DNA of 64,000 nt from Mixophyes australis (Eukaryota > Chordata > Amphibia > Anura > Limnodynastidae), in contig JAVHZZ010000011.1 in NCBI GenBank assembly GCA_036250195.1, forward strand, positions 50,227,311 through 50,291,310, given 5' to 3'. This document shows positions 1 through 9,494 of this stretch, in pieces; position 1 is the stretch's first letter, and each line of letters begins with the position of its first letter. The notes beneath the pieces were generated by a model. It worked only from the letters and a program-made list of their open reading frames with translations. It did not search any database and had not been told where the DNA came from. The position numbers and the translations under genes were made by a program.

Positions 1-361
1 TCAGAAAGGGCTCATCCAATTGACCTGAAATTTGGTATACTGACATTATTTGACAAAAAAATTAGAATAGTGAAGTCAGTTAACTTCCATCATCCCCCCT
101 TCCCCCCGTGGGAGGGGTAGTAAAGGCTAAATTTACGAGTTGAGGGGTCAAACTCATTTTCGTGAGGTAATTTTACCTCATGAACACACATTAAAAAGGG
201 CGCTTGCGTCGGGAAGTAACGCTCTTCCCCTGAGGAGGCTTGGGCTAGGCCCAAATGCATGACAAGAATCTTTTTAAGACCTTAAGTAGCTTGATTTGAC
301 TAGAATAGTCTACTGTTTGTACTATGTGCGGTGCTGCGGAAACCTTGTGGCGCCTAACAAA

Positions 362-363
362 TG

Positions 364-399
<36 letters not shown>
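362..399. repeat. (ATA)n trinucleotide microsatellite
   Basis: About 12 consecutive ATA/TAA units. Confidence 0.95.
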
Positions 400-432
400 G
401 AATGCATGAGTATCATGCACAGGTTAACTTGT

Positions 433-433
<1 letters not shown>

Positions 434-471
<38 letters not shown>
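434..471. repeat. (TA)n microsatellite
   Basis: About 18 TA dinucleotides in a row, 35 bp after the ATA repeat. Confidence 0.95.
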
Positions 472-474
<3 letters not shown>

Positions 475-990
475 ATATAGATATAGTGACCGCGTAGGGG
501 AGTCTGGGGTACCATCTCCTGACTAACAAACAAAACAAACAGAAGTTTCAGCACAGTTACTTACAGGCAGATATATTTGCACCCCTTGCATTGTAACATA
601 GGTTTTTTTTCCAGAAAACTTAAGTAAGAAAGCTTACTAAATGTTTTGTTTAACTTTCCTTAATAAAGCAGGCCCATAGTCATTCATGACAAAACATTAA
701 AAGTTGTTTTTTCCCCCCTCATGAAAAGCATTTGTTAGGATGTAATTAATGTCTATTCTACATAATTTTTTTTTTACAGTTACTGCTGATTGCAAACACA
801 TGTTCTAGCATGCATTCTCAGCCATCATCACTAGTAATTGCCACTTAGACTAGATCTGTAGCTGGAGCAAGAGATACAAGTACCTTAGAGACGCCCAAAG
901 CTTGAATCAGACGCAGCTTGGTGCGCTTGAGTTTGGCCCTCCCTTACTGCACATTGACTATGGGCAAACACCCCTTCCATGCCCTGTCCT

Positions 991-1494
991 GTCCCTGAAA
1001 TCGTAGGCTGTAGTAAGTGTCCTTAGCGGTCGAAGATGAACTGGAAGTTGTTGAGTTCTGAGGCATATGGTCCAGTTCTGGGCATGCGCAGATTAATTAT
1101 GCGCATTTTATGCAAAAAAAACCCGCCAATTATGCTCTTTAATGAAACAGGCCGAGGGTCCAAGGCTTTTAATGAATGAAATTTGGTTAGACATCTGCTG
1201 TTGTGGGGAGACAAGGAGTCGGAAGTGATCAGTAAAGGTCCCGTCCCTGAAATCGTAGGCTGTAGTAAGTGTCCTTAGCGGTCGAAGATGAATTGGAAGT
1301 TGTTGAGTTCTGTGGCATATGGTATGGTTCTGGGCATGCGCAGATTAATTATGCGCATTTTATGCAAAAAAAACCCGCCAATTATGCTCTTTAATGAATC
1401 AGGCCGAGGGTCCAAGGCTTTTAATGAATGAAATTTGGTTAGACATCTGCTGTTGTGGGGAGACAAGGAGTCGAAGGTGATCAGTAAAGGTCCC
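991..1494. repeat. 252-bp tandem duplication, two copies
   Basis: Unit 1 (991-1242) and unit 2 (1243-1494) align end to end with few substitutions. Both begin GTCCCTGAAATCGTAGG and end AGTAAAGGTCCC. The minus-strand frames of 60-70 codons occur once per unit, resemble no protein I know and are probably chance. Confidence 0.9.
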
Positions 1495-2162
1495 ACCTAT
1501 ATGTGAGCACCGGGACCCTGCTACATTGAGTAAATGATCTGAGACCGATGTGAGAAAACGGGGTGCTACTGGACTGAGAACTCTGTATTCATCACCCGTT
1601 TCTCATGGTTTAATGTACTTTTTAATCCTTGGCCCAGTCTAAGGGCTAGATTTACTATCAGGCGTGTTTGTAAACCCGCCGACTTTCGGCGGATTTGGCG
1701 GCGGTTTAGCCATCGCCGGATTTACTAAGGCTAAACCCGCCGTTCAAACGGCCATAAATGATGTTTCCAAACCCGCCTCTGTATACATCGCCATGACGGT
1801 TTCAACAATGTTCAACATACAAACAGCCGGATTTACTATTAGGGGGTTTATAAAGCCGCCGGAAAACCGCCATTCAAAAGACCAAAATGAAAGCGCTGCT
1901 TGTGAGCGGCGAGATTGTATAAACAGTGTGCTGTTTCAGATATTTGGGCAATCAGAACAGAAGGAAAAGGGCCATTTCATGTTCAAAGTTTTTTCCTTTG
2001 GGATTGTATATGTTAAAAGGCCAGTGTCTTGTAATTGCAGTGTTGTTTTGGTTTCTTTTTCTCTTGTGTCTTCCCACCATGCAATTTATTTACTGATTTA
2101 GTAGAGGGGTGTTATAGCGTACCTTTGTACTTTGGTAAACTAGGTTCAGGCTACTAGAATAA

Positions 2163-2373
2163 TCTGGTTGGGTGGCTATGTATGCACCTGAAAAGGGGTT
2201 TGATATTATCCTGGCTGGCTGTTTGATACATAATCTAGCAATACATCAACTTACCCCACCGATTATTGCAGTAGACAGCGAAGAAGAAGGGGTCCGTGTC
2301 ACATCTGGTGATGTGCAGAGCACAGAGGGCGGAAGGGAGATTAGAGACCGTCTAATTGCAAACTACTTAACGT
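2163..2373 (+). pseudogene. Harbinger transposase, C-terminal remnant
   Basis: The translation contains APEKGFDIILAGCLIHNLAI, followed by an acidic linker and RDRLIANYL. This matches the C-terminal end of PIF/Harbinger (HARBI1-like, DDE_4) transposases, where an ...ACCVLHN-type motif precedes the last helix. A consensus splice donor (GTAAGTA) follows at 2374. The catalytic DDE core and N-terminus are absent: only about 520 bp separate this piece from the element's left end and no other homologous frame is seen. It is best read as the residue of an internal deletion. It lies on the opposite strand from the Myb-like gene of the same element, as is usual in Harbingers. Confidence 0.7.
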
Positions 2374-2949
2374 GTAAGTACATAGTATGAAAAACATTTT
2401 TTGCTCAAAAATGTGTTTTATGTGAGTGCAATTTTTATATTTTATTTTAAATGTTTTGTAAATTGGAACCTTTAAAAACAGGATAATGTGTACTCCTCAT
2501 GTGGTAAATATGAACATCCCTGGATTGTGACAGTCAGAGGTCAATGTTTAAGTGAAATTAGTAGAGATGGTCACTGACCCCCGTGTTTTGGTTTTGGATT
2601 CGGTTTTGGATCTGGATTACCGTCGTGTTTTGGTTTTGGTTTTGGTTTTGCAAAACCGCCATTGCGTGTTTTGGTTTTGGTTTTGGTTTTGTTTGGTTTT
2701 GTTTTGCTATTTTGTTGGAAAATACATGTTTTTGTGCCTAAAATAACCCAATTTAGTGCTCCAACTGTTTTAGAGATAAGTAATCTAATTGTTGAGGTAA
2801 TAAATCATCCAAAAAAACTGTTTAATTCTTCGTTGGTAGGCCTTCATTTATTCTACACACAAAACAGATTGTCTTCCTCTCCATCTATGCATATTGGCAA
2901 TGCAGCCATCGTCTTTGAATGTATATTACACCCTACACTTATAGTTAAA

Positions 2950-3662
2950 TATGTAAAGAAATGGAAAAAGACAGTTTGCTTTCTGTCTCTATAGGCCCCC
3001 CTCCACTTTTTTAAAAAAACAAAAAATTCAGCCATTATAGACTGTACAATATTAATTGACATGGAGAAAGCCAGTTTGGTTTCTGTCTCTCAAGGCCCCC
3101 CTCCACTTGTATAAAATACCAAAAAATTCAGCCATTATAGACTGTACAATATTAATTGACATGGAGAAAGCCAGTTTGGTTTCTGTCTCTCAAGGCCCCC
3201 CTCCACTTGTATAAAATACCAAAAAATGCAGCCATTATAGACTGTACAATATTAATTGACATGGAGAAAGCCAGTTTGGTTTCTGTCTCTCAAGGCCCCC
3301 CTCCACTTGTATAAAATACTAAAAAATTCAGCCATTATAGACTGTACAATATTAATTGACATGGAGAAAGACAGTTTGGGGTCACTCTGTCTCTCTAGGC
3401 CCCCCTCCACTTGTATAAAATACCAAAAAATTCAGCCATTATAGACTGTACAATATTAATTGACATGGAGAAAGCCAGTTTGGTTTCTGTCTCTCTAGGC
3501 CCCCCTCCACTTGTATAAAATACTAAAAAATTCAGCCATTATAGACTGTACAATATTAATTGACATGGAGAAAGACAGTTTGGGGTCACTCTGTCTCTCT
3601 AGGCCCCCCTCCACTTGTATAAAATACCCAAAAATTCAGCCATTATAGACTGTACAATATTA
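2950..3662. repeat. hAT-A 3' subterminal tandem array, about 100-bp unit
   Basis: About seven copies of a unit containing TTCAGCCATTATAGACTG and CTAGGCCCCCCTCCACTTG. Successive ATGGAGAAAG anchors fall at 3061, 3161, 3261, 3361, 3465 and 3565, so the period is 100-104 bp. The same unit recurs in hAT-A' (around 14750 and 22519-22700), so it belongs to the family. Confidence 0.95.
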
Positions 3663-3858
3663 TGAAAAATGGACAAAGCCAGTTTAGGGTCACTCTGTCT
3701 ATGACACCCTACCCTTAAGGATAAATTGCCCTAACAGCAGCCTTTCAAGATGGTATGTGATATGGAAATGCCACAAGTCCCTTTCCTCTTTGGGGGTAGA
3801 TTGCACCCTACACTTACATAGAAAGTTTTAAAAAGATGTTATCGGCATCATCTTCAGC

Positions 3859-6852
3859 TTAATCCTCACCCTCATCAGTGTGTACGTCATCATCACAGAC
3901 TATCAATTCATCGCCGCTTGAATCCGCCATTAGAGAACAGTCAGTGCTTGGATGTCTTGGATGGTGAAGGCCTTCCTCGTGGAAGATGTAGTTCATTTTT
4001 ATAAACATCATTTTCTCCACATTTTTGGGAAGTAACCTTCTACGGCGATCACTGACTAAGTTCCCTGCTGTGCTGAACACTCGTTCAGAGTACACACTGG
4101 AGGGTGGGCAGCTTAGGTATTGCAAAGCAAGTTTGTACATGGGTTTCCAAATGGCCTGCTTTTCTTCCCAGTAAGGAAAGGGACTGTCTGACATTTCCAT
4201 ATCAACTACCTCTTGAAAGTAATCCTCCACCATCCTTTGCATGTTTATACTCATATTGGATGGAGTTATGGGCAAAGTGACACATTTTTTTGAAAAATCC
4301 TTCAAACCAGCCCAGATGTTAAATTGTTCTGGTCTGCCCCCTGTGTCTTCCCTGCTTCTTTTTTGGAAATTTAATTTTTTACGAGCAACAGCTTGAGAAA
4401 GTGAAGGAGGACACGTCGTCAAGCCGAGGCCCAGTTCAGCGGCCAACTTGCTGAGCAATAGCTCCTTGCAAAAGTTCACATCTCGCTCATTTACAAGTAA
4501 AGACTCAATGTAGGTTTTAAACCTTGGATCAAGCACAGTGGCCAAAACGTACTGATCCGAGTTCAAGATCTTAATAACTCGAGGATCATTGTGAAGCGAA
4601 TTAAGTACTTGATCGACAAGGCCAACATACTTTGCTGAATTGCTTGCTTTCAGCTCCTCCTTCATTTTCTCAAGCTGCTTTTCCAATAGTCTAATTAAAG
4701 GAATGACTTGGCTCAAACTAGCAGACTCTGCACTGACCTCACATGTCACAACTTCAAATGGTTTCAGCACCTTGCACAGCACTGAAAGGATTCCCCACTG
4801 TGCAAGAGTGAAATACATCCCCCCTCCTTTCCCAATGTCATGACTTGTGCAATATGCTTGGATGGCTTTGCGCTGTTCCTCCATCCTCTGAAGCATGTAC
4901 AGGGTGGAATTCCACCGAGTTACCACCTCTTGCTTAAGTTGGTGCCAGGCCAAGTTAAACTGCTCTTGGAGCTGCTGTAATCTCCTACATGCTGTGGCTG
5001 AATGCCTGAAATGGCCTGAAATTTTACGGGCCACCGAAAGCATCTCCTGCACCTCACGGTTATTTCGTAGGAAGCTCTGCACCACCAAGTTGATGGTGTG
5101 AGCAAAACAGGGAATATGTTGGAAATCACCCAGCTGTAATGCTCGCACTATATTGTTGGCGTTATCTGAAATGACATACCCTGGGGAGAGTCCGAGTGGT
5201 ATAAGCCATGCATCAATCACATCTCTCAGTTTGCGTAACAAATTGTCAGCCGTATGCCTGTTAGTGAAGCCGGTGATACAAAGAGTGGCCTGCCTGTGAC
5301 AAATGTTACGTAGTGGTGTACATGCTGCTGCTGTTCCTGCTGGTGAAGGTGAATGACCAACCCAGTGGGCTGTCACAGTCATATAGTCTTTGGTTTGGCC
5401 ACTTCCACTTGTCCACATATCTGTGGTTAAGTGAACAGTGGGCAGAATGGCATTTTTCAGCGCAATCTCTACATTTTTACACACTTTTTGGTATAGTTGT
5501 GGAATAGCTTTACGGGAGAAATGGTGTCGCGATGGAATTCTGTAACGCGGACACAAAACCTCAATTAACTGTGAAAAACCTGCTGCGTTTATTGTGGAGA
5601 TTGGACGCAGATCTAACACTAACATTGCAGCCATGGCGTCTGTGATTCGCTTGGCGACTGGGTGACTGCTGTCATATTTGCTTCCCCTCGCAAATGATTG
5701 TTTCACAGTTAATTGCTGAAATGTAGGACTGCTCATTTTATTCACCTGCCTCTGGGATGACGATTCACCCCCAGCAGCAGCAACAGCAGCAGCAGGACTA
5801 ACGCTTTCTTCAGAGGAATCAATAATAGTGCCGGAGTCATCCAGCCTTAAGTGGGATGCCGGGCTAACTCCGAGCGCTACTGAGGATATTGATGAGGATG
5901 GTGTGGTGGGTGTATTTTGTAGCCGTCGGTATGTCGGTGAGCGGAGGGTCTTAGCTGATGAGGGAGTGCTTGTATTCTTTTGGGAAGAACTTTCAGCTTT
6001 TCCCAACACTTTGCCATGAACTCTCATTAAATGGCGTAACATAGACGAGGTTCCAAGATGGTTAAGGTCCCTCCCTCGACTGACTGTGGCTTCACATACA
6101 CTACAAATGGCTATACAATTGTTGTCTGGATTTGGGTAGAAATAATTCCACACATAAGAAGTGGATTTTTTTGTTTTATGCCCAGGCATGACAATGGCCT
6201 TTTTCTTGTCACGTGCCAGAACTGCTGCCACTGGTGCAGGACTTACACAAACAACCTCATCCTCATCAACATCCTCATTAGCGCCCTCGTCGCCTACACA
6301 AATCTCCCCCTCATCCTCTTCTAATTCCAAAGTGGCATCCTCAATTTGGGTATCACCGGCTACACTCGGGCTATTAAGGCACACATCAGCAGAATGCTCA
6401 CGATTAGACATCCCACTGTTGGATGGACTCTCCACAGGGATTGTTGTCATTTGTGAATCAGAGCAAATATTCTCCTGTAATGCCTCACTGTTATCTTGCA
6501 GCTCAGCTTTGACGCGTAACAGTAGTTGTGCACCAATTGTAGGCTGGGTAACTTTTTGGGATCTGCCACTAATAGCCAAAGGTGAAGGCCTCATTCTCTC
6601 TTTGCCACTGCGTGTGTAGAATGGCATGCTTGCAATTTTTTTTTTATCGTCACTTAACTTTTGCTCAGTTACACTTCTTTTTCGCTTCAATACAGTAAAT
6701 TTTTTTTTGGTTTTTGTTTTTTGCACTAATTTGAAAACACTCTGTTGTTTGACATCGCCTTGGCCAGATGACGTACTGGGAACACTAACATCAGGACTGG
6801 TGACAGAACCTGGTTGCTCATTTAGATCATATGTGGACTGCTTTGAATCCAT
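3859..6852 (-). CDS. hAT transposase with BED zinc finger (hAT-A)
   Basis: This uninterrupted 997-residue frame encodes a cut-and-paste transposase. Order of parts: a basic N-terminus (about residues 45-75); an acidic stretch (about 176-200); a BED-type DNA-binding finger with C250, C253, H274 and H279; then the hAT RNase-H-like core. Probable catalytic acids are D478 (in LTTDMWTSGSG), D563 (in VISDNANNIV) and E923 (in VYSERVFSTAG). The C582/H585 pair (PCFAH) and the C-terminal dimerisation segment (about 912-955) typical of hAT enzymes are present. The start was chosen because the decayed copy in hAT-A' keeps the same ATG context. No intron is needed. The enzyme would bind the element's terminal and subterminal sequences in the nucleus. 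It is related to the sources of vertebrate ZBED genes, but I assign no host symbol. Confidence 0.93.
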   Translation of the reverse strand: MDSKQSTYDLNEQPGSVTSPDVSVPSTSSGQGDVKQQSVFKLVQKTKTKKKFTVLKRKRSVTEQKLSDDKKKIASMPFYTRSGKERMRPSPLAISGRSQKVTQPTIGAQLLLRVKAELQDNSEALQENICSDSQMTTIPVESPSNSGMSNREHSADVCLNSPSVAGDTQIEDATLELEEDEGEICVGDEGANEDVDEDEVVCVSPAPVAAVLARDKKKAIVMPGHKTKKSTSYVWNYFYPNPDNNCIAICSVCEATVSRGRDLNHLGTSSMLRHLMRVHGKVLGKAESSSQKNTSTPSSAKTLRSPTYRRLQNTPTTPSSSISSVALGVSPASHLRLDDSGTIIDSSEESVSPAAAVAAAGGESSSQRQVNKMSSPTFQQLTVKQSFARGSKYDSSHPVAKRITDAMAAMLVLDLRPISTINAAGFSQLIEVLCPRYRIPSRHHFSRKAIPQLYQKVCKNVEIALKNAILPTVHLTTDMWTSGSGQTKDYMTVTAHWVGHSPSPAGTAAACTPLRNICHRQATLCITGFTNRHTADNLLRKLRDVIDAWLIPLGLSPGYVISDNANNIVRALQLGDFQHIPCFAHTINLVVQSFLRNNREVQEMLSVARKISGHFRHSATACRRLQQLQEQFNLAWHQLKQEVVTRWNSTLYMLQRMEEQRKAIQAYCTSHDIGKGGGMYFTLAQWGILSVLCKVLKPFEVVTCEVSAESASLSQVIPLIRLLEKQLEKMKEELKASNSAKYVGLVDQVLNSLHNDPRVIKILNSDQYVLATVLDPRFKTYIESLLVNERDVNFCKELLLSKLAAELGLGLTTCPPSLSQAVARKKLNFQKRSREDTGGRPEQFNIWAGLKDFSKKCVTLPITPSNMSINMQRMVEDYFQEVVDMEMSDSPFPYWEEKQAIWKPMYKLALQYLSCPPSSVYSERVFSTAGNLVSDRRRRLLPKNVEKMMFIKMNYIFHEEGLHHPRHPSTDCSLMADSSGDELIVCDDDVHTDEGED

Positions 6853-6870
6853 TCTGAGCGCAAACCACTG

Positions 6871-8970
6871 GGGAGTGCTAAAAATTATTTAGTAGATTCT
6901 GCTGACAGTTATGACTTTTGACAGCCAGAAATATTAATGCACAATTAGGGAGGACACCCCAAAAACACTGAGGAGTGCTAAAAATTATTGAGTAGATACT
7001 GCTGACAGATATGACTTTTGACAGCCAGAAATATTAATGCACAATTAGGGAGGACACCCCAAAAACACTGAGGAGTGCTAAAAATTATTGAGTAGATACT
7101 GCTGACAGATATGACTTTTGACAGCCAGAAATATTAATGCACAATTAGGGAGGACACCCCAAAAACACTGAGGAGTGCTAAAAATTATTGAGTAGATACT
7201 GCTGACAGATATGACTTTTGACAGCCAGAAATATTAATGCACAATTAGGGAGGACACCCCAAAAACACTGAGGAGTGCTAAAAATTATTGAGTAGATACT
7301 GCTGACAGATATGACTTTTGACAGCCAGAAATATTAATGCACAATTAGGGAGGACACCCCAAAAACACTGAGGAGTGCTAAAAATTATTGAGTAGATACT
7401 GCTGACAGATATGACTTTTGACAGCCAGAAATATTAATGCACAATTAGGGAGGACACCCCAAAAACACTGAGGAGTGCTAAAAATTATTGAGTAGATACT
7501 GCTGACAGATATGACTTTTGACAGCCAGAAATATTAATGCACAATTAGGGAGGACACCCCAAAAACACTGAGGAGTGCTAAAAATTATTGAGTAGATACT
7601 GCTGACAGATATGACTTTTGACAGCCAGAAATATTAATGCACAATTAGGGAGGACACCCCAAAAACACTGAGGAGTGCTAAAAATTATTGAGTAGATACT
7701 GCTGACAGATATGACTTTTGACAGCCAGAAATATTAATGCACAATTAGGGAGGACACCCCAAAAACACTGAGGAGTGCTAAAAATTATTGAGTAGATACT
7801 GCTGACAGATATGACTTTTGACAGCCAGAAATATTAATGCACAATTAGGGAGGACACCCCAAAAACACTGAGGAGTGCTAAAAATTATTGAGTAGATACT
7901 GCTGACAGATATGACTTTTGACAGCCAGAAATATTAATGCACAATTAGGGAGGACACCCCAAAAACACTGAGGAGTGCTAAAAATTATTGAGTAGATACT
8001 GCTGACAGATATGACTTTTGACAGCCAGAAATATTAATGCACAATTAGGGAGGACACCCCAAAAACACTGAGGAGTGCTAAAAATTATTGAGTAGATACT
8101 GCTGACAGATATGACTTTTGACAGCCAGAAATATTAATGCACAATTAGGGAGGACACCCCAAAAACACTGAGGAGTGCTAAAAATTATTGAGTAGATACT
8201 GCTGACAGATATGACTTTTGACAGCCAGAAATATTAATGCACAATTAGGGAGGACACCCCAAAAACACTGAGGAGTGCTAAAAATTATTTAGTAGATACT
8301 GCTGACAGATATGACTTTTGACAGCCAGAAATATTAATGCACAATTAGGGAGGACACCCCAAAAACACTGAGGAGTGCTAAAAATTATTGAGTAGATACT
8401 GCTGACAGATATGACTTTTGACAGCCAGAAATATTAATGCACAATTAGGGAGGACACCCCAAAAACACTGAGGAGTGCTAAAAATTATTGAGTAGATACT
8501 GCTGACAGATATGACTTTTGACAGCCAGAAATATTAATGCACAATTAGGGAGGACACCCCAAAAACACTGAGGAGTGCTAAAAATTATTGAGTAGATACT
8601 GCTGACAGATATGACTTTTGACAGCCAGAAATATTAATGCACAATTAGGGAGGACACCCCAAAAACACTGAGGAGTGCTAAAAATTATTGAGTAGATACT
8701 GCTGACAGATATGACTTTTGACAGCCAGAAATATTAATGCACAATTAGGGAGGACACCCCAAAAACACTGAGGAGTGCTAAAAATTATTGAGTAGATACT
8801 GCTGACAGATATGACTTTTGACAGCCAGAAATATTAATGCACAATTAGGGAGGACACCCCAAAAACACTGAGGTGTGCTACAAATTATTTAGTAGATACT
8901 GCTGACAGATATGACTTTTGACAGCCAGAAATATTAATGCACAATTATGGGGGACACCCCAAAAGCGCTG
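6871..8970. repeat. 21 x 100-bp tandem array upstream of hAT-A transposase
   Basis: The unit is exactly 100 bp (anchor AGGAGTGCTAAAAATTATT at 6971, 7071 and so on to 8871). The middle copies are almost identical: the only variant I noticed among them is a single G-to-T at about 8290. The first and last copies carry several differences. The array lies between the TATA box (about 9150) and the ATG (6852), so it is either a 2-kb transcribed leader or an intron. No splice sites are clear enough to decide. Confidence 0.97.
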
Positions 8971-9117
8971 GGGAGTGCCAAATTTGAAGAAAAAATAATA
9001 AACCTCTATCCTCCTCTCTGCACTAGCGATTTTGGTTAGAGCAATTGCAAGAACAATATTGTATTCTCTGTCCCTGCTCTAATTAGCCTATGACTACACC
9101 CTGCTCTCTCCCTCTGT

Positions 9118-9211
9118 CAAATGGCGATGGATTGCTGTGGAGGCGTGTATTTATAAAGTTGAAGTATCGCGAGAACCGAGTCCCGAGATCCGACAACGTC
9201 ACAATGACGTT
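9118..9211 (-). promoter_or_regulatory. hAT-A promoter: TCGCGA motif, TATA box, YY1-like site
   Basis: Read on the minus strand: a CRE-half-site palindrome AACGTCA-CAA-TGACGTT (9195-9211), then TCTCGCGATACT (9162-9173), then TTTATAAATA (about 9148-9157), then the YY1-like CCATCGCCATTTG (9118-9130). The spacing fits a start site near 9120. hAT-B has the same order of TCTCGCGATACT, TATAAAT and a GCCGCCATCTT element. The assignments are motif-based inference. Confidence 0.65.
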
Positions 9212-9242
9212 CGGCCTCGATTTGGATTCGGAATGGGCGGGA

Positions 9243-9270
9243 GAGTACCGAGCTGCTCAGCTCGGTACTC
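9243..9270. repeat. 13-bp palindrome near hAT-A terminus
   Basis: Arms GAGTACCGAGCTG and CAGCTCGGTACTC are separated by 2 nt. The sequence is subterminal, 57 bp inside the element end. A decayed version is present at about 26935-26966 in hAT-A'. It is a candidate transposase-binding or hairpin site. Confidence 0.8.
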
Positions 9271-9494
9271 GGATACCCAAAGTTCGGGTGGGTTCGGTTC
9301 TCGGAGAACCGGACCCGCCCATCTCTAGAAATTAGTGCATAGTTTTTAAAACATCAGTATACTCTTGTTTAATTAGCAGAAAAGAAACACTGACACCATA
9401 GAAATTTAACTGCATTTATTGCAGAACACAATAAATAATAACGTATAATGCTTACGCAAACTTGTGAAAACATGAAGCAATAATAATTATTGCA

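Larger units (their letters stand above)
1..990. other. Non-coding stretch with simple repeats
   Basis: No gene is visible. The stretch is AT-rich unique-looking DNA with two microsatellites, annotated separately. The short open frame across the microsatellites is a product of the repeats. Confidence 0.7.
2562..9327 (-). mobile_element. hAT-A: complete autonomous-type hAT transposon
   Basis: The 6,766-bp element runs from TAGAGATGG to its inverted counterpart ending CATCTCTA. Perfect 8-bp target duplications GAAATTAG lie at 2554-2561 and 9328-9335. It sits inside the Harbinger element. In minus-strand order it contains a TATA promoter, a 2.1-kb array of 100-bp repeats, a single-exon BED-finger transposase and a second array of about 100-bp repeats before the other terminus. 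The near-perfect array, open transposase frame and perfect target duplication make it the youngest-looking DNA transposon here. A decayed relative is the copy at 12455-27016. Confidence 0.95.

Noticed and set aside
354..554. 66-codon frame with poly-Ile and Tyr-Ile runs
   Set aside because: Encoded by the ATA and TA microsatellites.
1664..2101. 145-codon plus-strand frame at the Harbinger left end
   Set aside because: It overlaps the terminal inverted repeat and subterminal GCC/GGC blocks and shows no transposase motif.
6871..8970. Regular repeats that might suggest a CRISPR-like array
   Set aside because: The whole 100-bp unit repeats with no variable spacers, and the setting is a eukaryotic hAT element.
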